A DNA stretch of 64,000 bases from Gonocerus acuteangulatus (taxonomy: Eukaryota; Arthropoda; Insecta; Hemiptera; Coreidae), in assembly GCA_946811695.1 (NCBI GenBank), contig OX328127.1, positions 48,087,783 to 48,151,782 on the forward strand, given 5' to 3'. How positions within the stretch are numbered: position 1 is the stretch's first letter; every line of letters starts with the position of its first letter. A model generated the notes under the pieces. It made no database searches. It had not been told where the DNA came from and was given only the letters and a program-made list of their open reading frames with translations. This document shows positions 1 to 11,289 of the stretch, piece after piece. The position numbers and the translations under genes are program-made.

Positions 1-328
1 CTGAAAATGCCCGTATATCCTTAAGGTCCCGAACAACTCCACAAGAAACCTAATGTCTTCAGAGACTTCTTGCAGACGGTGTCCACATAATTCCTGAACG
101 TTAGCGCAGAATCCAGGTGAAATTTGCCAATATCAGTCGTAATTTATGCTATATTCTAACGAAACTCGGTATTCTTTCTGGTCAACTAAAGAGAAAAATG
201 TATTGTAAAAATAAACTAAATCGGTTCATTAGGAGGGGACCCAAATTACTAATTTGCTCAAACCGGTCGTAATTTCTGTTGTATCGTAACGAAACGCGGC
301 ATACGTCCTGGGTATCTAATATGAAAGA

Positions 329-380
<52 letters not shown>

Positions 381-930
381 GGCGCATCTACTTCTAGGTC
401 ATTAGCGCCGACATCCAGGGTGCAGCGAGGAATTTTCCCAGCGAGCCTTGAGATGAGAAAATTCCTGCCGGAGGTGGGAATCGAGCCCACCATCTCCCGC
501 TTATGAATCCAGCTCGCTAGCCACTAGACTACGGGAGACCCCAAGAAAGAAGTGTTCTAAAAATGAACTAAATCGGTCTATCGGACGGGCGGGGGAGTAC
601 TACTCTCTGCTTGGGGAGTACTGTATCCTGTTCCTGCGTTATTATTGTATCCCGTTTCTTTTATTATTCATCAAGATCAATAGTTAAAAATGTGAAGCTT
701 TGTGTATTTATTACGTAACGTATTACCACGCATACACAAAACTCTGGAAGGAAATTAATTTCAAAAGTAATAATTGAAACAGGTCCTCATAAAAAATTCA
801 AAAGAGCAGAACTATTTATGTTTTTATTTTATTTATTTATATAGGTTATTTTAAGCAAATTATTCAGGAATGCACTTGACACTACGCAATTCTGAGGAAT
901 GTGCTTAGTTATGCTAATCCTGCGTGACGG
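1..930 (+). mobile_element. Family-2 Helentron-like element, 3' portion
   Basis: From about 120 the sequence carries family-2 modules (motifs CGAAACTCGGTATTC, AAACTAAATCGGTTCATTAG, then CGAAACGCGGCATACGTC) that match the copy at 47.5-48.1 kb. The 3' region also matches that copy: a CCTGTTCCTGCGTTA motif near 625, then an AT-rich stretch, then a terminus of the type CCTGCGTGACGGCCGTTTT near 920. The 5' end with hairpin and (TA)n is not in the window or has been lost, and the first ~120 bp are not recognised. A SINE interrupts the second module. No transposase-type frame is present, so this is a non-autonomous copy. Assignment to Helentron/INE-1-like elements is an inference from shared architecture. 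Confidence 0.55.
331..542 (-). mobile_element. tRNA-derived SINE (SINE-1), full length
   Basis: On the minus strand a tRNA-like head begins GGGGTCTCCCGTAGTCTAG and contains an A-box (AGTCTAGTGGCTAGC) and a B-box (GGGCTCGATTCCC). A ~100-bp body follows, then the tail ...GGCGCTAATGACCTAGAAGT, and a poly(A) of ~48 that reads as poly(T) at 331-378. The copy is flanked by near-identical duplications: ATGAAAGAAG at 321-330 and AAGAAAGAAG at 543-552. The family-2 copy at ~48.0 kb shows the uninterrupted site (GAGAAAGAAGTGTTG). Mobilised in trans by a LINE, as SINEs are. Confidence 0.9.
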
Positions 931-1130
931 CCGTTTTATAATTATTATCATTATCATTTTATTTCTCAACTGCGGCTCGAATGTTTGACAAACATTTTAA
1001 CTATAAGATAGCGTAAGGCGAGTAGTAATTAAGGGAACCGTTCATTATTTATTAGCATTACATGGTTCTCGCCCCATCGAGTAGAGGGGGAATCAAAAAT
1101 TATAATAAAATGATAGTCATGGAATTATCA

Positions 1131-2016
1131 GGTCCAGGTTTTACTGATATTTATAAATATTTCGATTGCTAAATATGTGCCCAAAAACCTGCCCAAACCA
1201 TCTAATTCGAAACCCCTCAAGTCCATCCCTTGGACATCATAAATCTGACCCATATTACGTGGACTTTCTAATTTCTAATAATTTGAATTTTGTTTGGACT
1301 TATTTCAAGACCTATATCATTCAGTTTATCTGCACCTGAACGCTGTATTTTGTGCACAAATAATTTATTTACATTATTTCCACTTATTAATAGTGGACAT
1401 TTTTGGATGAGGTATTTTTGGGTACCTAACCTCCCTTTTCTAGCCTTTTATTTTTTTATAGAAAGAAAAAACTACCCCTAGTGCGAATCGAACCAGCGAC
1501 CTTTAAATACTAATAAGAAGTAGTTGGGATATCATGGAATATACAGTTATTTTATTTTGAATAACCATTCGAGGAGGCGATGGTGGAGATTGCAGGTGTT
1601 GACTAGTTTGGACATTAATTGCAGGGTAAAATTTGTAATTGGAGTGGAAGGCCCGAGTAGGAGATAAAGTGACGGACCGGGCGAGCATTTAGGGAGGAAC
1701 TCGTGTCCAAACACATTTAATTGAAATCTGCTCCGGCATTACTTAAGGGGAGTTTGTGGAATGGAGGGTCGGCACTTTGCCACTCCCCTCTTCAACGTCC
1801 AACGTAATTAAATATTCGTCCCAATCTCTAAAGACAGATAAAGTCCACGGAATATGGGTCCACCTAAGGACCATTCGTCGATTAATGATTTAAGCCTTCA
1901 GATGTTTGATATCAAAGGGATGGACTTGAGGGGTATCGAATTAGATGGTTTAGGGTGGTGTTTGGAAACAGAGTTAGCATCGAAAAATTTATAAATATCT
2001 AGAAAAACTAGACCCG
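1131..2016. mobile_element. DNA-transposon-like element with ~150-bp inverted ends
   Basis: The left arm (1131-1290) and the right arm (about 1850-2016) are reverse complements with scattered mismatches. Shared blocks include CTAATTCGAAACCCCTCAAG / CTTGAGGGGTATCGAATTAG, AAACCATCTAATTCG, and ATATTTATAAAT near each tip. The ~560-bp centre holds no recognisable transposase; short frames there look accidental. The centre also has a B-box-like GGTCGCTGGTTCGATT (minus strand, near 1482-1502), which lacks a pairing T-arm. Superfamily is not assigned because no clear target duplication was found. Confidence 0.6.
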
Positions 2017-2350
2017 AGCACTCCATAACTGAGATTTTTTATGTCCGCTCTACTCGATTCTTGCTGTACTTACTGCGAAAAAAATGTTTTTGCTGTTTTA
2101 ACGTGCTAACATTTGCAGAGAACATAAAGAATCCCTTCGGACATACTGACACCCATGTTTTGCCCAATTTTGAGGTTTCAAATCAGCACCCAAAATTACT
2201 CCTGTTGAAATAGAGACATGCATATACAAGTAAAATATTTTTATTTACACGCTAGCGGGCATAATTTTAGTGTTTTGTTTTAAATCGTGGTATACCATAC
2301 CCGTATCAAGAGGTAAACGAATTCGCTTACAATCCTAACCTCATCTTTAA

Positions 2351-2351
<1 letters not shown>

Positions 2352-2399
<48 letters not shown>
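2352..2399. repeat. (TA)n microsatellite
   Basis: About 48 bp of almost pure TA, not framed by the recognisable ends of family 1 or 2. The flanks hold nothing identifiable. Confidence 0.97.
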
Positions 2400-2401
<2 letters not shown>

Positions 2402-4525
2402 TTTTTCATGAGTACATTAATATAAGTGAAGTTAATATTACTGCTCTCCTGCTGAACGATGGATCTCTATAGAGCAATACAGAAGTTTTAACAGCATCCT
2501 GGATGTGGAATCACATATTATTTTACTTTATTCAAGATGGATAAAAAGAGTATATATAATTATTATGCTCCCTTTAATGCTAAGATGGATTTGATTCATG
2601 TAGTTTCATCACCTGCAGATGGTGATTAAATCTTCCCGCCCTTCCTTGCTATAAGATTATGAAACCCAATCCACAAACTCAGAGAAAATCTTCCTACGAA
2701 AGAAAGTTATTAGTTACTTTATGTATTGACTTATTCTTGGAATACAGCCAATCATTTACTTATGTAATACAGATCTTTCTTTGTACATTCCTAATTCCTA
2801 CACTGCTCTTCGTTTTTAAAAAATCACTTGATCCTCTCAAATATTGTCATCAGACAATAAAAATTAATGAAAATCATGGTGAATTTTGTGTTAAAAATTC
2901 CATCTATTATTTTACTTTCCTTTCAAAATAAAATATCATATTTGAAGGCTTGCACTGTTTGTTTGAAAAATATTTTTTTCCCCATCGATATTAAAACTTA
3001 TTTATAAGTAAACGATTTGCCTCAAATGTGACATTATCACACACACATACACGTATATGTGTTTATTTATAACTGCATTAAACATGCTGATTACATAGAT
3101 TTAGTGAGTTCAGAATATATTTTTCTTTATGTATTTGGATATAAATAATAATGAATTATTTTATAAAATATGACATTACTTAAGTTCAGACAATAGTTAT
3201 ACCAAAACAAACTTATTTAAACATAACTTAGTTAAACTTATTTTAAAATATTGTTTCTTGATTCATTAAAGAATAAAAATGAAGAGAGTTACATTTGCAA
3301 TGCTTTGAAAACGATAGAAGAGGTTCTATCTATCTATTTTTCTATTTCTGACCAGATTACTTGTATTCACTTCTTTGTTTCTGGCATGAGTCATTAAAAA
3401 AACGGCACAGCGTTATCGTTTTTAAATTAAGTAAAAAAACCATCGTGCTTTCAGAAATTATAATTAGTAATGATATTGAAATGAAAAATATATCCCTAAA
3501 TATTAACGCAGAGCTGTTGAATATTTGGTTTTGACCGTTACTAGAATTGATATGACATTTCCATGTTGACATTGACATGTGTACAATAGAGAATTAATTA
3601 GTTTCCCCTTCGACGTGCCACTGTTTGTGGAGCTTTGATTACAAGCTGGCTTCATAATTTAAACTAAACTACTATTACTGAATATAATTTGTTTATTTTG
3701 GACATTTTTACACGCATAAAACGATGAAGATATCGAAAATACTCAAAATCGTAAAATCTCGTTTGTAGGGTAAATTTTGTTTAATCTTTTCTCATTTCTT
3801 TGAAGGAATTTTACACTAATGTCCCTAAATAATAATATGCTCCGAAATAATGTTTTACTTCACTAGATTAAACTAGATAGTGACTTACACCCTTCGCATC
3901 ACAGAGTGCACTTCGGTCATATTGCACGAGTCCTGTGGTGATCATCCACGTGATGATCATAAACGTCGCAGGTATAAACATCTCTAAGATATATTCATAA
4001 GTATATATGGCACCATTGATACAAAGGCGAGACAACTCGAAACACACTGTTACGTTAAGAGAAGCAAAAATAACCTTCCAGCTTTAGTAGATGTGGAGGG
4101 GAAATAAAAACACGGAACCAATCGGATCATTAACTCAAAAGTTTTGCTCAAAAGACATTCTTTCACATTTCGCCAGATTCAATCAATGAACACTATCTAG
4201 TGGCTGATTAAGTTTTTAAAGGCTTGTTGATTGTTAGAATGTTATTTAAAGAGTCCCATCCAGGTCATTATTAACTCAAAGTGTGTGATTTTTGAGTTGA
4301 GCAAATTTTGTACAACAGTGCCATAGGTCCACTTTCATTCTATGACAATCATTTTGAAGCTTTCCTTAACTACTACACTGGTAATACAAAATTATTATTA
4401 TATTTATTTATCGCACCGCATCTTTGGCGAAGTGCATGGTAATATAAAATTAAAAATATACAAAACTGCTAAACCGGGAAAATATAAAAAATTACCTACA
4501 CTTCAGTTGTTTTTCGAAAAATTAC
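2400..4525. other. No gene recognised; AT-rich
   Basis: Very AT-rich sequence with short chance frames. The only less AT-rich patch is 3880-4060, which contains a short inverted motif (ATGATCATCCACGTGATGATCAT near 3937-3960) but no coding signal. Nothing else is recognised. Confidence 0.5.
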
Positions 4526-4640
4526 AATTGAGGGTCTCCGTGTGGTCTAGTGGCTTATGCCCTAGATTCTCATGCGGGAGATGTTGCGTTTGATTCTTAG
4601 TGGCTCAGTAGAGCAAAACGACATTTCGTGTTTCAAAAAA
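4526..4640 (+). mobile_element. Diverged SINE-1 head joined to a Transib-like end
   Basis: 4530-4600 resembles the SINE-1 tRNA head (GGTCTAGTGGCTTATGCC, then GCGGGAGATG and a decayed B-box GCGTTTGATTC). It runs directly into CTCAGTA, then 23 nt, then CAAAAAAGA. That block resembles the left terminus of the Transib-like element at 14124 (GCAAAACGAC is shared). The rest of the SINE body is absent. The same head-to-end junction at two loci is odd and is listed as a finding. Confidence 0.45.
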
Positions 4641-4779
4641 GACTACAACCTCTAAATCTTAACCGATTTCAATGCATTTGGTATTAAATGAAAGCTAATA
4701 AAATTTAGAACAACTTCGTCTAAAACTTCGTTCTCTGGACTGAAAATGTTCATTCGTGAGCTAAAATGCCAGATGATTG

Positions 4780-5000
4780 CATTGGTCGCGCGGAACGCTG
4801 CGTGCGCCAGCAAGCTGTTCAAACGGTTGACAAGCTAGAATGTGTGACAGAGTAACACACCACTCGTCACAGTAGGCGTGGCAGGGGTTTTCCTTGGCAT
4901 ACGTGTGGTCTGTGGGCCGTAGGGTTTCCCGACAATCACTTACAAGATTAAAAGCTGGCTATGGCGCTAGCGCGGCTGCTGTAGCGTTAAGGATTCTTCT
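4780..5000. other. CpG-richer unassigned patch
   Basis: A short segment with more CG dinucleotides than its surroundings (for example GGTCGCGCGGAACGCTGCG). No open frame or repeat family was recognised. It could be old unique sequence or element interior. Confidence 0.3.
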
Positions 5001-5153
5001 ATATTCGGAAGGAGATATATTATATATTCGGAGGCACTTAAAATAAATCAGTGTAGGACTTGTTTATAATTATTTTCATTATTAGTGTTTATTAGGTAAA
5101 CATGTTTTAGGTTTTAGACATTATTTTATAGTTTGTTGCTGAATCGTTGCCCC

Positions 5154-5339
5154 TTAGAATCCACTAGAGAGTTTCCTAGCAATTCCATCTGTCTCCATGT
5201 AGGATGCCATCCGAAGAATCTCAGCTATTCCTTTATACACACTCCGCTTGTCTCTCCTCCCGCTTTCGCCTTTATATATTGCCCTACAGGCTTCGGCAGC
5301 ATTCTCTTCAAGTCTCTTTAATATTACCGCCACAAGAGG
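5154..5339 (-). CDS. Exon-like open frame, unknown product
   Basis: The minus strand has an open frame of about 61 codons ending in TAA (5154-5156). It is rich in E, K, R and A: it begins PLVAVILKRLEENAAEAC, continues CRAIYKGESGRRDKRSVYKG and ends EILRMASYMETDG...SSGF. There is no start codon. A TAG lies just upstream, but an AG at the frame edge (5340-5341) could be a splice acceptor. Downstream on the minus strand an AATAAA lies at 5088-5093, so a terminal exon with 3' UTR is possible. The composition is unlike the AT-driven chance frames nearby. Not recognised; a repeat-derived frame is equally possible. Confidence 0.3.
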   Translation of the reverse strand, partial: PLVAVILKRLEENAAEACRAIYKGESGRRDKRSVYKGIAEILRMASYMETDGIARKLSSGF

Positions 5340-5344
5340 CTAAT

Positions 5345-7235
5345 ATTATACGATAAATATAGTGTATTATTAACGTTTTGTTTAAAAAATTAAAATATAT
5401 TTATCAAGTTATTTACTATTATTCTCAAAAGTTTTGTGGACAAATCTTTTTGCATTTCAACAACTTTTGGTTTGTTGGAGTTCTGAGGAATCGGAAAAAG
5501 ATATATTAGGATTAAATGGCCATAATTTCAAAATCCACCTTAATACGAATTCGTCTATAATTACAGTGAACACATTTTGCATATAACTATATCTAAGGAC
5601 TCGTAAATTTATATCGTTACAAGCAGTCATCACTATATCCAGAAGAGATAAAATGTCCGGAAAAAGAGAAAAAAATGTATTTATTGAATTTTTACAGTAT
5701 ATTTATTGCTTGTTTATACATAAATATGGAATATGTGATTATAAATAAAAGTTTTAAAGTAACAATAAAAGTTCATAATTTTTAAAAATATTTTCACTTA
5801 TTACAAAGAAAAAAAAACAGTAATTTTAATTAGCGAATCTCTGAGAATAAATTATTTACTCTTATATGAAGGATATTGAAATAGAGTTAATTTTTTTGTC
5901 TTTTATGAAAAATACCTTCCAAGATTAAACCCAAATGTATGATAATTTACTTTATATTTTAATTTGTTTTTGTAAATATAGTAAACTAATAATTATTAAA
6001 ACTGAAGAAAGTTTAAACATCAACGGTAAAACCTTTTAGAGCAATATATGAAAAATGATTTAATAAGTTTTAAATATACATACATTCATAATATAATACA
6101 AAAACTCAATATCAAAGGAAATCGTAATTGTTCTAAGAAAATTCACAAAGTTCATCTTTATTGATCGAAAATTACAACTACATTTATTTCGTACCCGTTA
6201 TATGCAAAGGGAGTTTTCCTGAAACCATCACTCCAGACCGATAAGGAAGTTACCTTCTACAGGCCATAATTATTTATTTCTTACGGAAAATGGTAAACTC
6301 CAGATTTCAAATTAATGGTACATACAGGGATGTAATCAGAAACTTAGCAAACCTGTACATTCAGATTAGTGGTGTACTCCTGATCCAAAATTGGTATATT
6401 TCTCTTTATAAAAAAATAAAACTTAATTTTTGGAACCGTTGCCATTCTGAGGAAAGCCTTTCTATAAGGTTACGTAAAAAATTGTTTAGGTGTTAAAATT
6501 AAAGAAGTGAACGCTTATTAACGGTCGCAAGTAATCGGTAACTCCTGAATTTGATTAATATTTTCTTTTAAGTCATTATGTTTCAGAATGGAGTGCTTCG
6601 ATCAGTAGAGGGTTTAACAGAAGTTCTTTTATTGGTTTAAAACAGAATACGTTTTGAAGGGGGTTTTTAAGGAATTTAAGAGTATTCCAGCGTTAATGTA
6701 ACTAATGTTTTAAGCACCAGCAATTCGGGAATGGAATATTCGGCGCGATTCACGCTAGAACGAACGCCTACAAAAGAACAGCAGATGGCCAGTGGAACCC
6801 GCAGCACACTAGCACAATACCGGCTCTGCCTAGCCAGTCGGAAGAACTGGCTGTCTGGAAATATTCCAGTCCAGTGTTAATGTCGCTTCCATAAATACCA
6901 GAATACACCTAATTTACTCGCACCCTATATTTCTGGAACAGGTGGTAGAGAGTGTCGTTCGTCCGGGCTATGGGCTTCCGGTAATTGGGGTCCAGACCAA
7001 TTCATGATAGTGACACTGGTTAATTGCTATTCTCGGCGCATCGAAAAATCTCGAATTAATCATCCAAAGAGCGGGATTTCAAACGTCAAAAGAGAAATGA
7101 TCAATTATTGTAAACAAAAAAAAAAGAATACATAATGGAAAATAATAAAATATAATAATAAATTTAATAAAAAAATAATAAAAAAAATGAAAAAAAAAAA
7201 AAAAATGTTAATAAAATAATATGTAAAAATTACAT
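5345..7235. other. No gene recognised
   Basis: AT-rich sequence up to ~6700. From 6700 to 7080 base composition is more balanced and CpG richer, with a 50-codon plus-strand frame that resembles nothing known. Poly(A)-rich runs occur near 7110-7205, directly beyond the truncated 3' end of the LINE fragment. Confidence 0.4.
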
Positions 7236-7800
7236 ACATTCCACAATGTCCAGGAATCCATATAAATGTCACCCTCTCTTTCTGCAGATGTAATTCATAT
7301 ATTCTTTTAAATATATTTAATATCAGAGGATGAGTTGAATCTGGATCACCTATAGCAAGGAGAGCAGAAAGAGAATCTGTAAATATCCTTAAATCGGATT
7401 TCGGTGGAGAATTGATGTTCAGAGCTTCATCAATTGCTAGAGCTCAGCTGTATAGTTACTGCAGATCGCTGGGAGAGCGAACATACAGGATCCTAATGAC
7501 CTAAGTACTGCAGCACCAACTCCATTGCTGTCTTTGGAGCCATCCGTGTAAATTTCGTGACCAGCAAAAAGCATGCTTTTTAATTTTCTATATTCCGTGA
7601 CAAATATATACAGATCTGTATTCGTTTTAATATATTGCGTGAGAGTTAAATTGATGATAGGATGTGGTAATGTACAGGGTTCAACGGATGATATGGAATT
7701 ATGATATATAACTGGTATTGTTATATTATAGCCAGATAATTCGTTTTGGATTCTTGTCGGATAAGATTTTTGTGTAATTGTTGTTATTTTTGTTTATTAT
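7236..7800 (-). pseudogene. Non-LTR retrotransposon RNase H domain remnant
   Basis: The minus-strand translation gives a recognisable RNase H domain of LINE ORF2: EIYTDGSKDSNGVGAAV (first Asp; 7531-7560 area), then TAEL-AIDEAL with an in-frame stop at ~7437, then RIFTDSLSALLAIGD, and finally VTFIWIPGHCG at 7241-7275. About 70 codons upstream (to ~7800) stay open. Sequence homology ends just after IPGHCG, followed by A-rich DNA, so the 3' part is lost. LINEs of the I, R1, LOA and some Jockey groups encode such an RNase H after the reverse transcriptase. The stop and truncation make it a dead fragment. Confidence 0.8.
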
Positions 7801-7809
7801 ATTTTGAAC

Positions 7810-9045
7810 AATTTATTAATGATTTCTGAATCAAGTTCTTCAATTGTTCTTTGACTCCTATTGGGTATCCCGAGGTGCTTACCTCCCTTCGCGAGTTTCT
7901 CAATTCTGCTAATTCACAAGAAACACGATGTTGCAAACAACTGGTTATGTGCAGATAATAAATTACTCAACTCACAATCGAAACCTGGCGTAGTAGACAA
8001 TTGATTTTCAGGACGAAAAATTGCGCAGTCATATTCTTAGTGCTATTCCCTTTCCTCCTTCTTTCGAAACAAAAGTTTTTGGAGTTATTTTAAAAGACTG
8101 ATTTAAAAAAGAGTCCATCTAATTGGGTTAGCTGATTATGAGTTTACTAGATGAGTTAAGTGCAAATGATCCCAGTAATCAATGCACCATAATAAAATTA
8201 AGAAAAAAAAATAGATGAGTTTAATTCAGGAAATCAAATGCCTTGAAAAAAATCTCAAATAAAAAGTTCTGAGAAATCACACAACAGCCTTCTATCCACT
8301 TCAAAATATGAAAAAAACATGCAAGTACATAGTATACCGTCTTGAAAACCTGATGGAGCATTCGAATAAAATGTTTACCATGAAGCCACTTATCCTACGC
8401 CAGACCGTTGGAAGGTGTGGTTTGGAATAAGCAAGAAGGTACCTCAAAGAACGGACTTACAACTCATAATTATCATCATACCAGATCAAATAAATTACAT
8501 TAAAATCCACACCTCAAAAATTTTCAAATCTTAAAATCATCAATAAGTAATAGGCCAACAGTGACTCTAAGTGGTTGAATTTGCCCATATAAAGAAGAAA
8601 AAAAAAAAAAAAGAACGGACTCGTGGGGTATTTTGGTCCTCTAGTACTTAAAGAAATTAGTAGTAGTGGATATGTTATCTTAAAGTGCTGAGATATGTGG
8701 AAGACGCCTGCAACCAAGCGCTTCCTATTGCATATTAGGATAAATGGATTCAAATTATTTTATTATTACTGAAGATGTGGTCGTACCACATTCCATTGTC
8801 AAGTTGGCCTCAGAAAAAAGCCGGAAACATATTCCATTATTGGCCGGGTTGTAATTTGAGGAAAATTTATTTGAGGGTACGAAGCCATTTGCAGACGGAA
8901 GACGATTCACGAGCCATTTCAGGAGGAAAGGGCTGGCAGAGGTAGGTCATCAATCTCCAAGAAGGGCCAGACCGCAGAACGGAGGGTCAACAAACGGTAA
9001 CACCTTCATACCCTTGTCCTATCAATGAGATACTTGTTAGTGCAT
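7810..9045. other. No gene recognised
   Basis: Mostly AT-rich, with scattered less AT-rich segments (8380-8460 and 8780-9000) that show no recognisable protein or RNA. A poly(A) tract lies at ~8596-8612. Confidence 0.4.
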
Positions 9046-9049
9046 TCCG

Positions 9050-9147
9050 TAGGAATTTAGCTATTGAGGTTGCACTCATGAAAGATTTATTAAGCCTTCT
9101 CCAATTCTACAAAAACTAGAGATTACTGAAAATGAGGTCCATTAAAC

Positions 9148-9223
<76 letters not shown>

Positions 9224-9520
9224 CATATACATATATATATACATATACATACATATACCGTTTAATATATATAAAGGATTTTACTATCGTCCGAGATAGT
9301 AAATCTCGGTTTTGATGCCATTATTTCAAATGGAATCAAAACTCGAAATGCGCCCCCCACGCCCATCAATAAGGCAAAATATGTTGTTAAAATAAATATT
9401 AATAATGTCCCCAAACCGGGCGTTATTTTCACTTCGTTGCAAAGAAACTCGGTAGATATATCGCAATAGTATTTCTAAAGGAACACTCAAAATAAAGTGT
9501 CAATCTTGCCTATGTAGGGG
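9050..9520 (+). mobile_element. Family-2 Helentron-like element, 5' half
   Basis: Begins with a small hairpin (ATTCCGTAGGAAT) followed by TTAGCTATTGAGGTTGCACTCATGA, nearly the same as the 5' ends at 47.3 and 51.0 kb. A (TA)n array starts at ~9150 (about 100 bp, with ATACATATAC variants). The body then shows GAAACTCGGTAGATAT-type family-2 module sequence. The 3' terminus was not found. Confidence 0.55.
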
Positions 9521-9960
9521 GCTCAGGATTAAGACTGGAATGGTGCAACAAGTGTCCACTGGTGCACAAGCTCTGAAGATAGGTACATACAGTTTTGATG
9601 GTTGATAAAGATATATTTACCATGTTTTTTTACAGTCACAACTATGACGGCTTGAATAAACCCGATTTTTGACTTGTGTCACTGAAATACTAGAGTGATA
9701 TGTTTCTACTAAGAAAGAGCCTGTATTTTTAAAGAAAAAGGAAACTCCCACCATCAGAGCCGGGCGCTTACTGCCCACATTGTTGAGGAATACAGTTCCT
9801 TCGTGGTGAACTTTTATTCTTTGATAAGGGGGCATTTTATAATTTTTGATGATACATTCTGTTAATATAGTATAATTATAATATTTTATGCAGACAAGGT
9901 ATAGTTGGGATTCGGGTAGGTGAAAAAAAACGTCAGACTTTCAGGAAGAAATCTTTATTT

Positions 9961-9997
9961 GGACGTTTCGGCTGCACATTGGCAGCCTTCTTCAGCT
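9961..9997 (-). ncRNA. Hammerhead-ribozyme-like core in pLTR
   Basis: The minus strand reads CTGAAGA, then a 6-bp hairpin GGCTGC/GCAGCC with loop CAATGT, then GAAAC and GTC. This fits the hammerhead consensus CUGANGA-stem II-GAAA-stem III-UH. Stem III is reduced to AC/GU with no loop, a form reported for ribozymes of Penelope-like elements, which may work as dimers. Stem II is perfect here. Activity is not shown. Confidence 0.6.
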
Positions 9998-10324
9998 AAA
10001 AAATACATACAAATTATAAGTAAAAAACATTCAGAAATGAGCGTATTATATACATCATGACAATGATTAGAACCAACCAATGAAAATGCGGTAGCTGGAA
10101 AGTAAACAGTATATTGAAAGTAGTAAGTAAACAGTACAAAACCTCATATTGTATCAGTTTTACTTACTACTTTGTACTGTTTACTTGCTACTTTCAACAT
10201 ACTGTTTACTTTCAAACTACCGCATTTTCATTGGTTGGTTCTAATCATTGTCATGATGTATATAATACGCTCATTTCTGAATTTTTTTTTTTTTTTTTTA
10301 ACTTATAATTTGTATGTATTTTTT

Positions 10325-10361
10325 AGCTGAAGACTACTGCCAATGTGCAGCCGAAACGTCC
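10325..10361 (+). ncRNA. Hammerhead-ribozyme-like core, right arm
   Basis: The mirror copy of the 9961-9997 motif: CTGAAGA, stem II, then CGAAACGTC. Two substitutions in the left strand of stem II (CTACTGC instead of AGGCTGC) weaken the pairing, so this copy is probably decayed. Confidence 0.5.
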
Positions 10362-11127
10362 AAATACAGAAAGTCTGACTTTTTTTCTCCTAGCCGAATC
10401 CGAACTATACCTTGTCTTCGTATCTCTGCAAGGGCTAACTATCTCCATCTCCACTATAATATTTTATGTACATTCCTGGGTTTGACTCGCAGGAAGTGTG
10501 TAGCTTGGCATGAATCCACCCGTTGTAACTTGCAAAACAGAAAAGAATCTTTCGAAATATCAGGGGCTGTCTACCCAACTGTGTGGTCTTCTCGAACGCG
10601 TAAATTTTTTTTGTGGCTAGTTTTTAAGTTATTCGAACAGATACTTCGACGTGTCAACTGTTTTTGAAATGTTTATGAATATATAAGAAAACTCCAAAAC
10701 TGCTTTGTGGTTAAAATATTTTTGTTTCCTTTTCGTATATTCATAATGCGAACAAAATTAACCTATTTGAGTTTGGATGATTCTCCAAATAAAAGACTCC
10801 AACGTTTAAACAAATGTTCAACTCACTCAGTATCATTTTTTTTTCATAATTTCTTTATTAGTTATCCTGTGTATGAATACATCTAGTAATATGATATCTG
10901 ATACAATATGAGGTTCTGTGATCAAGGCCTTCCAACTTCATCCTCAATTAATGCCAGAAGGACGCTCAGATTAAATTGAAAGGTGGCCTAACCAAGCTCT
11001 CTTCTGCTCCCACTCAGTATTATTAGGAGTAAATAATACACATATTAACGAAAAAGTTCCCAGAAGGCCATTAATGCAACGAATATGATACGCGAATTTC
11101 GCAGGGAAAACCCGCATTTTCGCTGGT

Positions 11128-11253
<126 letters not shown>

Positions 11254-11289
11254 GTCTAAAGATATATTTTGAGGAGTGTTATTATTAAT

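Larger units (their letters stand above)
9891..10454. mobile_element. Palindromic Penelope-like pLTR pair, no ORF
   Basis: Two inverted arms of about 270 bp (9891-10158 and about 10170-10435), separated by only a few bases, match the terminal arms of the Penelope-like element at 27.1-29.5 kb. The right end carries the same extra tip (GGGCTAACTATCTCCATC). A perfect 14-bp target duplication, TATAATATTTTATG, flanks the insertion at 9877-9890 and 10455-10468. No reverse transcriptase remains. Each arm carries a hammerhead-like core in opposite orientation. A poly(T) expansion (10280-10300) distinguishes the right arm. Confidence 0.82.

Noticed and set aside
279..506. 75-codon frame with a poly-F tract (also at 39858-40202)
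   Set aside because: It reads through the poly(T) of a minus-strand SINE, so the frame is an artefact.
1481..1505. tRNA-like B-box on the minus strand
   Set aside because: There is a B-box-like string only; the T-arm does not pair and no A-box lies at the right distance.
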